From: Pseudomonas reidholzensis
Lineage (GTDB): Bacteria > Pseudomonadota > Gammaproteobacteria > Pseudomonadales > Pseudomonadaceae
Reading direction: 5' to 3'
Assembly (NCBI RefSeq): GCF_900536025.1
Contig: NZ_UNOZ01000023.1
Coordinates: 1-64,000, forward strand
Length of the DNA stretch: 64,000 nt
This document shows positions 46,017 to 55,374 of this stretch, in pieces. Under the pieces are notes generated by a model, which was not told where the DNA came from, did no database searches, and was given only the letters and a program-made list of their open reading frames with translations. The number at the start of each line of letters is the position of its first letter. Position 1 is the stretch's first letter. Position numbers and translations under genes: made by a program.

Positions 46017-47342
46017 ATGACAACCCTGCACTCGGATACGCCTGTAGCGCATGGCACGCCGCGCCCCGACAGCGCCGCCGTCGGGACTGGCCGCGCCACC
46101 GTGGCCTGCGCCCTGGGCAACGCCCTGGAGATGTACGACTTCACCATCTACAGTTTTTTCGCCGTGGTGATCGCCAAGAACTTCTTCCCGGCGCAGTCGC
46201 CGCTGGCCTCCTTGCTGATGTCGTTGACCGCGTTTGGGGTGGGGTTCCTGATGCGCCCGGTGGGCGCGATGGTCATCGGCCGCCTGGCCGACCGCAAAGG
46301 GCGCAAGGCCGCGCTGACCCTGACCATCTTTCTCATGACCCTGGGCACCGCGCTGATCGCCTTCGCGCCCACCTACCAGCAAGCCGGGGTGTTCGGCACC
46401 GTGTTGCTGGTGATCGGCCGCCTCACCCAGGGCTTTTCCGCCGGCGGTGAAATCGGCACCGCCTCGGTGTTGCTGATGGAGTCCACCTCGCCCGCCAAGC
46501 GCTGCGCCAGTGTCAGCTGGCAGGCCGCCAGCCAGGGCTACGCGGCCTTGGTCGGCGCCGGCCTGGGCCTGCTGCTGAGCAGCGTGATGAGCACGCCTGA
46601 CCTGGAAGACTGGGGCTGGCGCATCCCGTTCATCATCGGCCTGCTCATCGGCCCGGTGGGCCTGTACATCCGCCGCTGCATTCCCGAAACCCTCGAGCAG
46701 CCCACCAGCGAGCGCGAGCGCGTAAGCCCGAGCATTGCCAAGCCGCACTGGCGCACGGTGATCGACCTGCGTAACACCCTCCTGGCGACCGGCCTGATGG
46801 CCAGCGCCACCATCGGCATGTACCTGTTCATCTTCTACATGCCGTCGTACCTGGTCAGCACCCTGCAGTACCCGCAGCGCAGCGCCATGGCGATTGCCTG
46901 CGTGGCCGCCGCCTGCCTGGCGATCATCACCCCGCTCGCCGGGCGCTACGCCGACCGTCACGGGCTGCGCAAGAAGCTCCTGGCATGGACCATCAGCCTG
47001 CCCGTCATCGCCGCCTGGCCAGCGCTCTGGCTGTTGTCGCACAGCACCGACCTGTACGCCGCCATGCTCATCGTGGCGCTGCTGGTGCTGCCCGGCTGCA
47101 TCGGCTCGGGGGCGTTCTTCGCGATGATCATGGAAGGCTTCGCCAAGCCCCAGCGCGCGCTCGGCACCTCGGTCAGCTACAGCTTCGGGGTCACCTTGTT
47201 CGGCGGCTTCTCGCCGCTGATCGCGACCTGGCTGACGGCGTCCCTCGACGACCCCTTGGCACCCGCCTACTACCTGCTGGCCGGCGGGGTGATCAGCCTC
47301 GTCTGCCTGAAACTGTTCCCTGAAAACACCGGAAGGGCCTGA
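46017..47342 (+). CDS. MFS transporter, metabolite:H+ symporter type
   Basis: This 441-residue twelve-helix transporter resembles the MHS group of the major facilitator superfamily. GNALEMYDFTIYSFFA near residue 36, FLMRPVGAMVIGRLADRKGRKAAL and RLTQGFSAGGEIGTASV are characteristic. MHS members import organic acids such as citrate, benzoate-like or dicarboxylic acids with protons. GGAGAG precedes the ATG. The amidohydrolase starts three bases after its stop, so they form an operon and probably act on the same substrate. Confidence 0.88.
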   Translation: MTTLHSDTPVAHGTPRPDSAAVGTGRATVACALGNALEMYDFTIYSFFAVVIAKNFFPAQSPLASLLMSLTAFGVGFLMRPVGAMVIGRLADRKGRKAALTLTIFLMTLGTALIAFAPTYQQAGVFGTVLLVIGRLTQGFSAGGEIGTASVLLMESTSPAKRCASVSWQAASQGYAALVGAGLGLLLSSVMSTPDLEDWGWRIPFIIGLLIGPVGLYIRRCIPETLEQPTSERERVSPSIAKPHWRTVIDLRNTLLATGLMASATIGMYLFIFYMPSYLVSTLQYPQRSAMAIACVAAACLAIITPLAGRYADRHGLRKKLLAWTISLPVIAAWPALWLLSHSTDLYAAMLIVALLVLPGCIGSGAFFAMIMEGFAKPQRALGTSVSYSFGVTLFGGFSPLIATWLTASLDDPLAPAYYLLAGGVISLVCLKLFPENTGRA

Positions 47343-47345
47343 ACC

Positions 47346-48533
47346 ATGCACACTCAGCAAACCGGCACTGCCTTGAACGACACCGAGCTGGAAAGCTTCA
47401 TCAGTTTGCGGCGGCAGATTCACGCGGCACCCGAACTGGGCGGTGACACGCCGCACACCGCCGAACTGGTGGCCGCGAAGCTGCAACAGTGGGGCTATGA
47501 GGTCCATCGCGGGATCGGCGGCCACGGCCTGGTCGGCGTGCTGCGCAAAGGCCAGGGGCAGCGCCGCATCGGCCTGCGCGCCGACATGGACGCATTGCCC
47601 ATGCAAGAGAAGAATGCCTTTGCCCACGCCAGCCAGATCCCCGGGCGCATGCACGCCTGCGGCCACGACGGCCACACGGCGATCCTGCTCGCCGCCGCCT
47701 ATCGCCTGTCGAGCTGCGCGTTCGACGGCACCCTCAACCTGATCTTCCAGCCCGATGAAGAGGGTTTGTGCGGCGCCAAGGCGATGATCGACGACGGTCT
47801 GTTCCAGCGCTTCCCGTGTGACGCGATTTTCGCCTTGCACAACATGCCGGGGTCGCCGGTGGGCACGGCAGTGGTGCAAGCCGGTCCGACCATGGCGTCG
47901 TCCGAGCGGGTGCGGCTGCACATCACCGGCAAAGGCGGCCACGGCGCCATGCCCGAACTGTCGGTGGACCCACTGCCCGTGGTGGCCAGCCTGATCAACG
48001 CGATCCAGACCATCAAGTCGCGCAACCTCGGGCCGGAGGAATACGCCGTGGTCAGTATCGGCATGCTCCAGGCCGGCAGTGTCTACAACATCATTCCGGA
48101 CGAAGCCAGCATGCTGATCAGCGTGCGCACCGACACGCCGCAGACCCAGCACAAGATCAACCAGCGCCTGGCCGAGATCGTCCGCGGCCATGAACAGGCG
48201 TTCGGCGTCAGCATCGAGCTGGACATCCGCCAATTGGCACCCGCCCTGATCAACCATGAGGCCGAGACCGAATGGGCGCGCACCAGCCTCGCGCCGTTGT
48301 TCGCGCCGGGCCACCTGCACAGCCGCGGGCCCAAGGTGATGGGCACCGAGGACTTCGCCTGGATGCTCGCCGAAGTGCCGGGCTGCTACTTCATGCTCGG
48401 CAACGGCGAGGGCGAGTTCCATGGCTGCTCGGTGCACAACCCGCATTACGACTTCAACGACCAGTTGATCGGCCTGGGCGCGGACTGCTGGGTCAAGCTG
48501 GTGGTGGACTTCCTCCAGCCTGGCCACGCCTGA
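47346..48533 (+). CDS. M20-family amidohydrolase (hippurate hydrolase-like)
   Basis: This 395-residue metallohydrolase belongs to the M20D group of aminoacylases and hippurate hydrolases. LRADMDALPM (metal Asp), GRMHACGHDGH (metal His), FQPDEEGLCGAKAMI (catalytic Glu) and MGTEDFAWML are the metal and catalytic motifs. It cleaves N-acyl or N-aroyl amino acids; substrate not determined. It is the second gene after the MFS importer and converges on the acyl-CoA synthetase. Confidence 0.9.
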   Translation: MHTQQTGTALNDTELESFISLRRQIHAAPELGGDTPHTAELVAAKLQQWGYEVHRGIGGHGLVGVLRKGQGQRRIGLRADMDALPMQEKNAFAHASQIPGRMHACGHDGHTAILLAAAYRLSSCAFDGTLNLIFQPDEEGLCGAKAMIDDGLFQRFPCDAIFALHNMPGSPVGTAVVQAGPTMASSERVRLHITGKGGHGAMPELSVDPLPVVASLINAIQTIKSRNLGPEEYAVVSIGMLQAGSVYNIIPDEASMLISVRTDTPQTQHKINQRLAEIVRGHEQAFGVSIELDIRQLAPALINHEAETEWARTSLAPLFAPGHLHSRGPKVMGTEDFAWMLAEVPGCYFMLGNGEGEFHGCSVHNPHYDFNDQLIGLGADCWVKLVVDFLQPGHA

Positions 48534-48557
48534 CCGCTGGCAGGCGGCAGTGGCCCG

Positions 48558-50147
48558 TCACTGCCCTGCGGCCTCCTGGAACGCCGCCCGCAGCTCACGC
48601 TTGAGCACCTTGCCACTGGCGTTCTTCGGCAGCACGGGCACCACGGCAACGAACCTGGGCGCCTTGAAGCCCGCCAACTTCGCCTTGCAATGGCGCAGCA
48701 GGGCCTCGGTGTCCAGGGTGTGGCCGTCGTGCGCAACCACGGCGGCGGCGACGATCTCGATCCACTGCGGGTGTGGCAGCGCGAACACCGCCGCTTCGCG
48801 CACGCCGTCGAAGTCGTAGATGACCTCCTCCACTTCCTTGGTGGAGACGTTCTCACCGCCGGTCTTGACGATGTCCTTGATCCGGTCGACCACGTACAGA
48901 TGCCCCGATTCGCCGAAGTAGCCGAGGTCGCCGGAATGGAACCAGCCATTGCGAAACGCCGCGGCGGTCTTGTCCAGGTCGGCGTAATAGCCCAGCGTCA
49001 GGTGGGGGCTGCGGTGGACGATTTCGCCAACCACCCCCACGTCTACCGGGCAGTCGTTTTCATCGACCACCGCAGTGGTCACATTCAATGCCGGCACGCC
49101 CACCGAGCCTGGGTAGGCCTCATGGTCTTCAGGGCAGAGCACCGTGGCCAGCGAGGCCATTTCGGTCTGGCCATAAAACTGCCAGAACTGGATCTGCGGG
49201 AGCTTCTGGCGCAGCGTCTCGATCACCGTTCTGGGCATGGCCGAAGCGCCGTAGTAGACCTTTTTCAGCGAACTCAGGTCGGCCGTGGCAAAGGCCGGGC
49301 AATTGAGCAGGGCAATCCAGGCGGTCGGCGGGCAGAACAGGTTGCTGATCCGCTCACGCTCGATCGTCGCCAGGATCGCGGCCGGGTCCGGTCGGCGCAG
49401 CAGGTAGCTGGTGGCGCCCAGGTAAATGTCGGTCATGAGGAAGTTGTCCAGCTGCGCGCAGTGGTACAGCGGGAAGGCGTGCACCTCGCGGTCGCTGACC
49501 TGCATGCCACCCGAAACCACGCAACTGACGTACTGCGACAGCAGCGCGTGGCTGCTCAGCAATACCCCTTTGGGCAATGATTCGGTACCGCTGGTGAACA
49601 TCATCCGGATCGGTTCTTCAGCCCCCACCGCGACCGGCAGCGGGGCACGATGCTGACCCTGCACCAGCGGTTCGAACGCTTGCCAGCCGTGGCTGCAGGG
49701 TAGGCCGTGGAGGTTGATCAGCAGCTTGTGCGCCAGCTCGCCCGGGTAGTTCGCCAGCGCAGCGTCGAAGGTCTCGCGCAGGCCATCCTCGACAATCGCC
49801 AAGGCCGGCTGGCTCAGTTGCAGGATGTACAGCAGCTCCTGCGGGCCGAGCATGAAATTGACCGGCGCGGCGATCGCGCCAATCCTCGCGGCGGCCAGGA
49901 CCGCGACGGGAAACTGCCAGCAGTTGTGCGAAAACAGCAGCACCCGGTCGCCCTTGTGCACGCCGGCCTGCTGCATCCACGCCGCCAGGGTACCGATCAG
50001 TCGATCGAGTTCGGCGAAGCTCAGGCTGACCTCGCCATCGACAATGGCCAGCTTGTGCGGGTAGCGCGCAGCGGAGCGCGCGGCAATATCCGCCACGCTG
50101 TGCAGCCGTGCGGGCCCGGACAATGCCGTGTAGGGATCGACAGACAT
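48558..50147 (-). CDS. Acyl/aryl-CoA synthetase (AMP-forming)
   Basis: This 529-residue ANL-family ligase activates a carboxylic acid to its CoA thioester. The AMP/phosphate loop is MMFTSGTESLPKGVLLSSHA, the adenine motif is QFYGQTEMASLAT, and the hinge region is GWFHSGDLGYF followed by DRIKDIVKTGGENVS; the catalytic Lys is probably in NASGKVLKREL. I start at MSVDPYTAL. As the last gene of the ThDP-lyase operon, it likely acts on the acid made by the aldehyde dehydrogenase. Confidence 0.87.
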   Translation of the reverse strand: MSVDPYTALSGPARLHSVADIAARSAARYPHKLAIVDGEVSLSFAELDRLIGTLAAWMQQAGVHKGDRVLLFSHNCWQFPVAVLAAARIGAIAAPVNFMLGPQELLYILQLSQPALAIVEDGLRETFDAALANYPGELAHKLLINLHGLPCSHGWQAFEPLVQGQHRAPLPVAVGAEEPIRMMFTSGTESLPKGVLLSSHALLSQYVSCVVSGGMQVSDREVHAFPLYHCAQLDNFLMTDIYLGATSYLLRRPDPAAILATIERERISNLFCPPTAWIALLNCPAFATADLSSLKKVYYGASAMPRTVIETLRQKLPQIQFWQFYGQTEMASLATVLCPEDHEAYPGSVGVPALNVTTAVVDENDCPVDVGVVGEIVHRSPHLTLGYYADLDKTAAAFRNGWFHSGDLGYFGESGHLYVVDRIKDIVKTGGENVSTKEVEEVIYDFDGVREAAVFALPHPQWIEIVAAAVVAHDGHTLDTEALLRHCKAKLAGFKAPRFVAVVPVLPKNASGKVLKRELRAAFQEAAGQ

Positions 50148-50185
50148 GACAAACCTCGGGTTGTTTTTATTGGAAGTGTTGCGCC

Positions 50186-51052
50186 TCACCAGAAGCGCGC
50201 GAACCTGAGCGTGACCTGGCTGTCCTTGCGATAACCGCCATCGGCATGGAAGTCTCGCCCGACCATCAGACCCGCCATAAAATGCTCGTAAAACAACTTG
50301 TTGGCAAACAGGCGAAACTGATCGCTGCGGGTCTTGATGCCTGTGTAGTTGCCGTCAAGGTAGCCCTTGCCGCCTTGCAGCGTAGACACGCCCGCACCCC
50401 AGTAAGCCGTCGGCGAAAACTGATGCCTGAGGTAGAACTGCCCTTGGTAGGCGGTGTTGCTGCGCACTTCGATGCCTTCGTGGCGGCGGGTCTTGGAGAA
50501 CGTCGAGCTGACGGTGGAGTCGAGGAAGAAGCCGGCGCCCAGGCCTTGCACGATGCCCGCTTCGGTGGTGACGCTCCAGGTGCCGCTGCCGATGCTCGGC
50601 TCGTCCACGTCGTAGTTGCCGGTGGGCGTGCCCAGGTACAGGCCGAGCGCCATCGAGGTCCCGGTCGGGCTGGTCGAGGTGAACGGAAACCACGCCACCT
50701 CGAAGGTCAGGTCGCCGACGCCCGAACGGGTGTCCTGATCATGGCCACTGGAGCGTGCGGTGGAGATATCGCCGATCGGCAAGAACGCCTGGTAGAGAAA
50801 CTTTTCGCCGGCGATTTCGGTGTAGTGCACATCGCGCAGGATCAGCGAGTTCACCGTCAGCCTGGAGTCCTTCATCTTGCCGTGACCCTGCACCCTCAGC
50901 TGCTTGGAGTTCTGATGGGCAAAGTAGATCAGTGACGCATGGGTGCCGTCCCCGGCCCACACCGAGTCACCGGGGAAGTTATCGTAAGCCAACGTGGGCA
51001 GAGGGCTGAATGCAAGGCAGACGGCGACCGTCGCGGCCTGAATGTTCTTCAT
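50186..51052 (-). CDS. SphA/meta-pathway-type outer-membrane protein
   Basis: This 288-residue protein has a signal peptide (KNIQAATVAVCLAFSPLPTLA) and a beta-barrel pattern ending in RFARFW. It looks like the Phenol_MetA_deg family (SphA), outer-membrane proteins often found in aromatic-degradation clusters and thought to help uptake of hydrophobic compounds. Starting at MKNIQAA places the signal correctly. It sits between the aldehyde dehydrogenase (96 bases) and the CoA synthetase (38 bases) on the same strand. Confidence 0.8.
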   Translation of the reverse strand: MKNIQAATVAVCLAFSPLPTLAYDNFPGDSVWAGDGTHASLIYFAHQNSKQLRVQGHGKMKDSRLTVNSLILRDVHYTEIAGEKFLYQAFLPIGDISTARSSGHDQDTRSGVGDLTFEVAWFPFTSTSPTGTSMALGLYLGTPTGNYDVDEPSIGSGTWSVTTEAGIVQGLGAGFFLDSTVSSTFSKTRRHEGIEVRSNTAYQGQFYLRHQFSPTAYWGAGVSTLQGGKGYLDGNYTGIKTRSDQFRLFANKLFYEHFMAGLMVGRDFHADGGYRKDSQVTLRFARFW

Positions 51053-51148
51053 AGCGGCTTCCTGATTTATTGTTATTGGAGCAGCGCACTCATGAAACAC
51101 CGATACCTCGGGGCGCTGGGCGCCCCTGAGGCGGTGCAGGCTCTACGC

Positions 51149-52459
51149 TCAGGGCACCGTGCGAATAGAGCGCTGGTAGGTAAAGGCCGAGAAGCTGTAC
51201 TCACCGTGGTAGCTGCCGATCCCCGACGGCCCCACGCCGCCAAACGGCAGATACGGCGACATGGAATGGGTGATGACCGCGTTGATCTGCGCATCGCCCG
51301 ACGGGATCTTCGCCAGCAGCGCCAGGCCACGCTCGCGGTCCTTGGTAAAGACGTACGCGGCGAGCGGTTTGTAGTGGTAGTGGTTGATGTTGGCGACGGT
51401 CGCGTCCAGGTCGCGGTACTGGACAATCGGCAACAGCGGGCCGAACAACTCCTCGCGCATCAGTGAGTCGTCCCAACCCACCTGCTCGACCAGGGTCGCG
51501 GCGAAGTAGCGCTGTTCGCTGTCGCTTTGCCCGCCCAGCACCACCCGCCCCGTGCTGCTGCCGAGCAGTTGGTCGAGGCGCTGCACTTGCCGTGCGGTGA
51601 TCAGCTTGCCGGTTGAGCCCAGCTGCGGATAGAGGCTGCGGGTCAACGCCACCAGGCGCGTCACCAGGGCCTCATTGAGCGCTTCGGGCACCAGCACGTA
51701 GTCGGGGGCGATGCAGGTCTGGCCACTGTTGAAGAACCGCCCGAAGACGATCTGCTCGGCGACCTGGTCCAGGTCGGCGTCCTCCAGGACCAGCACCGGG
51801 CACTTGCCGCCCAGCTCCAGCACGAACGGAATCAACTGCCTGGCAGCCGCCTGCATGACCACCTTGCCGACCTGCGGGCTGCCGGTGAAGAAGATGAAAT
51901 CCAACGCCAGCGACAGGGCGTACTCGTTGACCTCCCTGCCCCCCTGGATCACCGCCACATGGCAGGTATCGAAGGCGCTGGCGACGATCTTTTCGATGAC
52001 CCGGGCCGCATTGGGGGTGCTCTCGGAGGGTTTGACCAGCGCGCTATTGCCGCCCACGATCGCCCCGATCAGCGGCAGCATGGTCAGGTTGATCGGGTAA
52101 TTGAACGGCCCGACGATGTAGCACACGCCAAACGGCTCATGGTGGATGAAGCTTTGCGAGGGCTGCAACGCTGCCGGGGTTTGCACCTCGCGCGGCGTGC
52201 ACCATTGCTCGAGATGCTCGAGGGCGAAGTCGATCTCGTTGATCACTGCGCCGATCTCGGCCATTTCGACCTGGTCGCGGTCCTTGCCCAGGTCTTCTGC
52301 CAGGGCCTGGAAGATCTCCTCGCTGTGGGCGCTGATCGCCGCCTTGAGTTTGAGCAAGGCGCGCTGCTTGAACGCCAGCTGACGGGTCTCGCCGCGTGTG
52401 AAGTAGTCTTTTTGCGCGCTGAAGTACTGCTGGATCTGGGCTACGGAGGTGTCTCTCAT
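51149..52459 (-). CDS. Aldehyde dehydrogenase, class 3 (coniferyl-aldehyde-dehydrogenase-like)
   Basis: This 436-residue NAD(P)-dependent dehydrogenase has the NAD-binding GPFNYPINLTMLPLIGAI and FFTGSPQVGKVVM motifs, the catalytic Glu in FVLELGGKCPVLV and the catalytic Cys in NSGQTCIAPDYVL. The short length and C terminus (FGGVGPSGIGSYHGEYSF) are those of class 3 enzymes, which favour aromatic or fatty aldehydes. It starts 30 bases after the lyase gene, so it most likely oxidises the aldehyde released by that enzyme. Confidence 0.9.
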   Translation of the reverse strand: MRDTSVAQIQQYFSAQKDYFTRGETRQLAFKQRALLKLKAAISAHSEEIFQALAEDLGKDRDQVEMAEIGAVINEIDFALEHLEQWCTPREVQTPAALQPSQSFIHHEPFGVCYIVGPFNYPINLTMLPLIGAIVGGNSALVKPSESTPNAARVIEKIVASAFDTCHVAVIQGGREVNEYALSLALDFIFFTGSPQVGKVVMQAAARQLIPFVLELGGKCPVLVLEDADLDQVAEQIVFGRFFNSGQTCIAPDYVLVPEALNEALVTRLVALTRSLYPQLGSTGKLITARQVQRLDQLLGSSTGRVVLGGQSDSEQRYFAATLVEQVGWDDSLMREELFGPLLPIVQYRDLDATVANINHYHYKPLAAYVFTKDRERGLALLAKIPSGDAQINAVITHSMSPYLPFGGVGPSGIGSYHGEYSFSAFTYQRSIRTVP

Positions 52460-52489
52460 GGCGCTGTCCTTGTCGAGTGAGCGGGAGGG

Positions 52490-54226
52490 TTACCGCTGGC
52501 TGAGGTCGCGCAGCGGAATATTCTCGTAGTACGGGATGACGATTTCCCTGCTCGGGTCGGCCGGTTCACTGAGCATCAGGTGCATGACCGGGTGCACCAC
52601 CTGCGGGTCGGTCATGACTTCGATCACCGCTGGTTTGCCACTGGCGATGGCACGCGCCATCGCCGGCGCCAGGTCCTCCAGGCGAGTGACCTGTTCGGCA
52701 TGGCAGCCAAAACCGCCGCCGATCGCCGCATAGGACAACCCACCGAGCCTGCTCACAGCGCTGTAGCCCTTGCCGTAGAGCATTTCCTGGCCATGGATCG
52801 ACATGCCCCAGCACTCGTTGTTGAGCACCACGTTGATCACCGGCGTGTGGTGCCGGTTCATCGAGTCCAGCTCCTGCAGATGGAAGCCAAAGGCTCCGTC
52901 GCCGGAAATCAGCACCACCCTCGAGTCCGGGCTGGCGATCGCCGCGCCCAGGGCAAAGCCCGGCCCTGTGCCCAGGCAGCCCAGGTAGCCATAGCTGAGG
53001 ACATGACCCGGCCGATTGACCTCGACCCCATCCAGCGCCCACAAGCCGGTCTCACCGCCTTCGATGACGAACAGCGCATTTTCGCCACTGCTCTGGACGA
53101 TCTGCGCCACGGCCTGGCCCGGGTGCACCGCCCCGCCCGAGTCAGCCGGATACGCTGGGTGGGCCAAGGCATGCCTGGCCGCCCGCAGCGCGTCGACCCA
53201 GCCCTCTTCGATGGCCGGCTTGAAGTTTTCCTCGTACAGGCTCGCCAGCAATTCGCCGTAGTCGCAATTGAGCGCAAGGCTGGCCTCGTTGACCCGGCCC
53301 AGTTCTGCCGGGTCGTTGTGCACCTGGATGTAGAACGCCTGGTCGCCAACAATGGCCTTGCTGCGCCCGCCAAGAAACATCCCGGAGCGTGCGCCCAGGT
53401 TGATGATCAGGTCCGGCTTGTGCGCCTCGTCAAGGGTGGCGATCAGTCCCGGATCGGCAAAATGCAGCGGATGGTCGTTGCGCAGGATCCCGCGGCCGCC
53501 GGCGTTGCTGAACACCGGCAGGGCGAACTTCAGCGCCACCTGCGAGAGCAGCTCACCGCAGTGGCTGTAGCGCACACTGCCGCCGACGATCAGCGCTGGC
53601 CGCTTGGCCTTTTTCAGCTGTTCGACGATGCGGTTGAGGTCACGCCGGCTAGGCGCCGGCCGGCACTGGACAGCCAGCCCGGTGGGTGCGGTGAGGTCGT
53701 CCGGGTGCACCAGCATGTGCATGACATCGATGGGCACTTCGACCAGTACCGGGCCATACGGCGCATTGCGCGCTTCACGGATCGCCAGCGCGAGCTGGTC
53801 GGCAATCCGCTCGGCATGGGTGATGCGCAGCGCCAGCTTGGCGCCCGGGGTGGCCATGGCGATCTGGTCGAAGCCGCCTTGCAGCGGGTTGGTGTGGGCT
53901 TCGCGCAGCGGCGGCGCGCCGACGATGTACAGCACCGGGGTCTGATCGGACTTGGCGTTGACGATCGACGAAATCACGTTGGTAAAGCCCGGGCCGCTGG
54001 TGACCACGCACACGCCCAGATCGCCCTTGACCCTGGCATAGGCTTCGGCGGCATGCCCGGCACTGGCCTCGTGGCGCGTGTCGAACAGGTTGATATCGAG
54101 GTCCTTGCAGGCCTTGAACAGGCCGTCCAGGTGGCCGCCGTGCAGGGTAAAGATGTCTTTGACGCCGGCCTTCGCCAACGTAGCGGCGAGCACATCGCCC
54201 CCCGTCAGCAACTGACTGTTGTGCAT
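52490..54226 (-). CDS. ThDP-dependent lyase, benzaldehyde-lyase-like
   Basis: This 578-residue ThDP enzyme has the PYR-middle-PP domain order. Compared from memory with P. fluorescens benzaldehyde lyase, it keeps the LHGxH segment (His32 at the position of BAL His29), FDTRHEASAGHAAEAYAR (Glu53 for BAL Glu50) and Gln116 for BAL Gln113; BAL Ala28 is Gly31 here. The cofactor motif is SGDGAFGF...LNNECWG. BAL-type enzymes split alpha-hydroxy ketones (benzoin, anisoin) into two aldehydes. An acetolactate synthase or 2-hydroxyacyl-CoA lyase is less likely. It heads the operon with the aldehyde dehydrogenase; two TACC-N4-GGTA-like palindromes lie upstream. Confidence 0.8.
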   Translation of the reverse strand: MHNSQLLTGGDVLAATLAKAGVKDIFTLHGGHLDGLFKACKDLDINLFDTRHEASAGHAAEAYARVKGDLGVCVVTSGPGFTNVISSIVNAKSDQTPVLYIVGAPPLREAHTNPLQGGFDQIAMATPGAKLALRITHAERIADQLALAIREARNAPYGPVLVEVPIDVMHMLVHPDDLTAPTGLAVQCRPAPSRRDLNRIVEQLKKAKRPALIVGGSVRYSHCGELLSQVALKFALPVFSNAGGRGILRNDHPLHFADPGLIATLDEAHKPDLIINLGARSGMFLGGRSKAIVGDQAFYIQVHNDPAELGRVNEASLALNCDYGELLASLYEENFKPAIEEGWVDALRAARHALAHPAYPADSGGAVHPGQAVAQIVQSSGENALFVIEGGETGLWALDGVEVNRPGHVLSYGYLGCLGTGPGFALGAAIASPDSRVVLISGDGAFGFHLQELDSMNRHHTPVINVVLNNECWGMSIHGQEMLYGKGYSAVSRLGGLSYAAIGGGFGCHAEQVTRLEDLAPAMARAIASGKPAVIEVMTDPQVVHPVMHLMLSEPADPSREIVIPYYENIPLRDLSQR

Positions 54227-54263
54227 GGTTCACTCTCCAGGGTTGTTATTTTTGTTGGATTCG

Positions 54264-54275
54264 TACCAAGAGGTA
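54264..54275. promoter_or_regulatory. Candidate TetR operator, lyase promoter site 1
   Basis: TACC-AAGA-GGTA is a perfect 12-bp palindrome with a 4-base centre, 38 bases upstream of the lyase start. The half-sites match those near the TetR and alcohol dehydrogenase genes. Confidence 0.6.
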
Positions 54276-54282
54276 TAAAAAC

Positions 54283-54294
54283 TACCTGCGAGTA
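54283..54294. promoter_or_regulatory. Candidate TetR operator, lyase promoter site 2
   Basis: TACCTGCGAGTA, read on the minus strand as TACTCGCAGGTA, differs by one base from the site at 55375-55386. It lies 19 bases from site 1, about two helix turns. Confidence 0.6.
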
Positions 54295-54309
54295 GATTTA
54301 GACAGTAAG

Positions 54310-54648
54310 GGATTCTTTGTCAAGGCGCACGAGGCAGCCAAATGTGCGCGGGAGCGGCAACCAGAGCGGTTACCGAAGGTGCGGGCGAGGCCGGCCAGTG
54401 CGCCTGGCCCAGCTCTACTTCGGCCTTAGCGGCAGCGCTTTCAAGGGCTTCGCATTTTTCCGAATTTACCCATGCCTTGAGCTCGCTGGGGCCGCTGCGC
54501 GCCCCTTTCGCGACGCAAGGCCGCTCCCACAGGAAGATCAGCCAGCGCTGGACATGTGGGAGCGGCCTTGCGTCGCGAAAGGGCTGCGCAGCAGCCCCGG
54601 CGAGCTCACGCCAAGCGCAATTTCAAAACGCCGCCCAAGCGCTGGGCG
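54310..54648. other. Intergenic region with REPIN between lyase operon and TetR gene
   Basis: The region separates the lyase promoter from the end of the TetR gene. Most of it (54479-54607) is a long inverted REP pair; the rest holds no gene I can support. Confidence 0.5.
54479..54607. repeat. REPIN with extended arms
   Basis: Two ~53-base arms (GAGCTCGCTGGGGC... and its complement) with CGCAAGGCCGCTCCCACA-type REP cores face each other. The REP core is a different subtype from those in the composite repeats. Confidence 0.85.
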
Positions 54649-55263
54649 TCAGCGGGGGGCGAAGCCGTTGGCGAGCAGCTCGACCATCAGGCTGGCGGTT
54701 TCTTCACGGGTCTGCTTGCCCTCGGCGCTGAACCAGCGCGCCGGCCAGTTCAGCGCACCGGCCAGGGTGAAGGCCATCAAACGGGAGTCGCAGGGCGCGA
54801 TGGAGCCGTCAGCGATGCCTGCCTCGATCAGCTCGCGCAGGGCATGGTCGATCTTGCGCTTGAGCGCACGAAACTCCGCCCTGCCCGCCTCGGACAACGA
54901 CTCTTCTGCGGTGAGGATCACACACCGGCCAAAGTCGTCCATGTTGATCTCGGCATAGCGGCGCAGGTATTTGCGCAGCCGGTCATTGCCGGTGCCCGGC
55001 TCCTGCCGCGCCTGCTCGGACGCCTCGACCAGTTGCTCCAGCCCGGTCATCACGCAGGTCAGCAGCACCTGCTCCTTGTTGCCCAGGTAGTGGTAGATGG
55101 TCGGCTTGGAGATGCCCAGGCTGGTGGCGACGTCTTCGAGCAGCGTGGCATGGAAGCCTTGCTTGTTGAAGATGCGCACGGCAGCGCGCAGCACGGCCTG
55201 CCGTTTGGCTTCGCGATCGCGCTGTTTCTGCTGCGGGGTCTGGAACGGTGTCGGTTCGGTCAT
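54649..55263 (-). CDS. TetR-family regulator
   Basis: This 204-residue regulator has the N-terminal TetR helix-turn-helix (QAVLRAAVRIFNKQGFHATLLEDVATSLGISKPTIYHYLGNKEQVL, about residues 22-68) and an all-helical ligand domain similar to regulators of fatty-acid or aromatic-CoA catabolism. I start at MTEPTPF; earlier in-frame Met codons lack a better ribosome site. Palindromes TACC-N4-GGTA occur upstream of this gene, of the divergent alcohol dehydrogenase and of the lyase operon, suggesting it represses all three and itself. Confidence 0.88.
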   Translation of the reverse strand: MTEPTPFQTPQQKQRDREAKRQAVLRAAVRIFNKQGFHATLLEDVATSLGISKPTIYHYLGNKEQVLLTCVMTGLEQLVEASEQARQEPGTGNDRLRKYLRRYAEINMDDFGRCVILTAEESLSEAGRAEFRALKRKIDHALRELIEAGIADGSIAPCDSRLMAFTLAGALNWPARWFSAEGKQTREETASLMVELLANGFAPR

Positions 55264-55325
55264 GAGGGATTTCCCAAGCATTGGCCCGCCATGGCTGGCG
55301 TATTTGTACCGCAGAGAATACACCA

Positions 55326-55337
55326 TACCCTTGGGTT
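55326..55337. promoter_or_regulatory. Candidate TetR operator near the tetR promoter
   Basis: TACC-CTTG-GGTT matches the palindrome at 11 of 12 symmetric positions and lies 63 bases upstream of the TetR start. Confidence 0.45.
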
Positions 55338-55374
55338 CCGAGCGCCTTGACAGCCCTCGGGAGCACTTCTATGT

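Noticed and set aside
45915-48527. An 870-codon minus-strand frame opposite the MFS and amidohydrolase genes
   Set aside because: It is antisense to two well-supported genes, rich in His, Gln, Gly and Arg, and has no family features.
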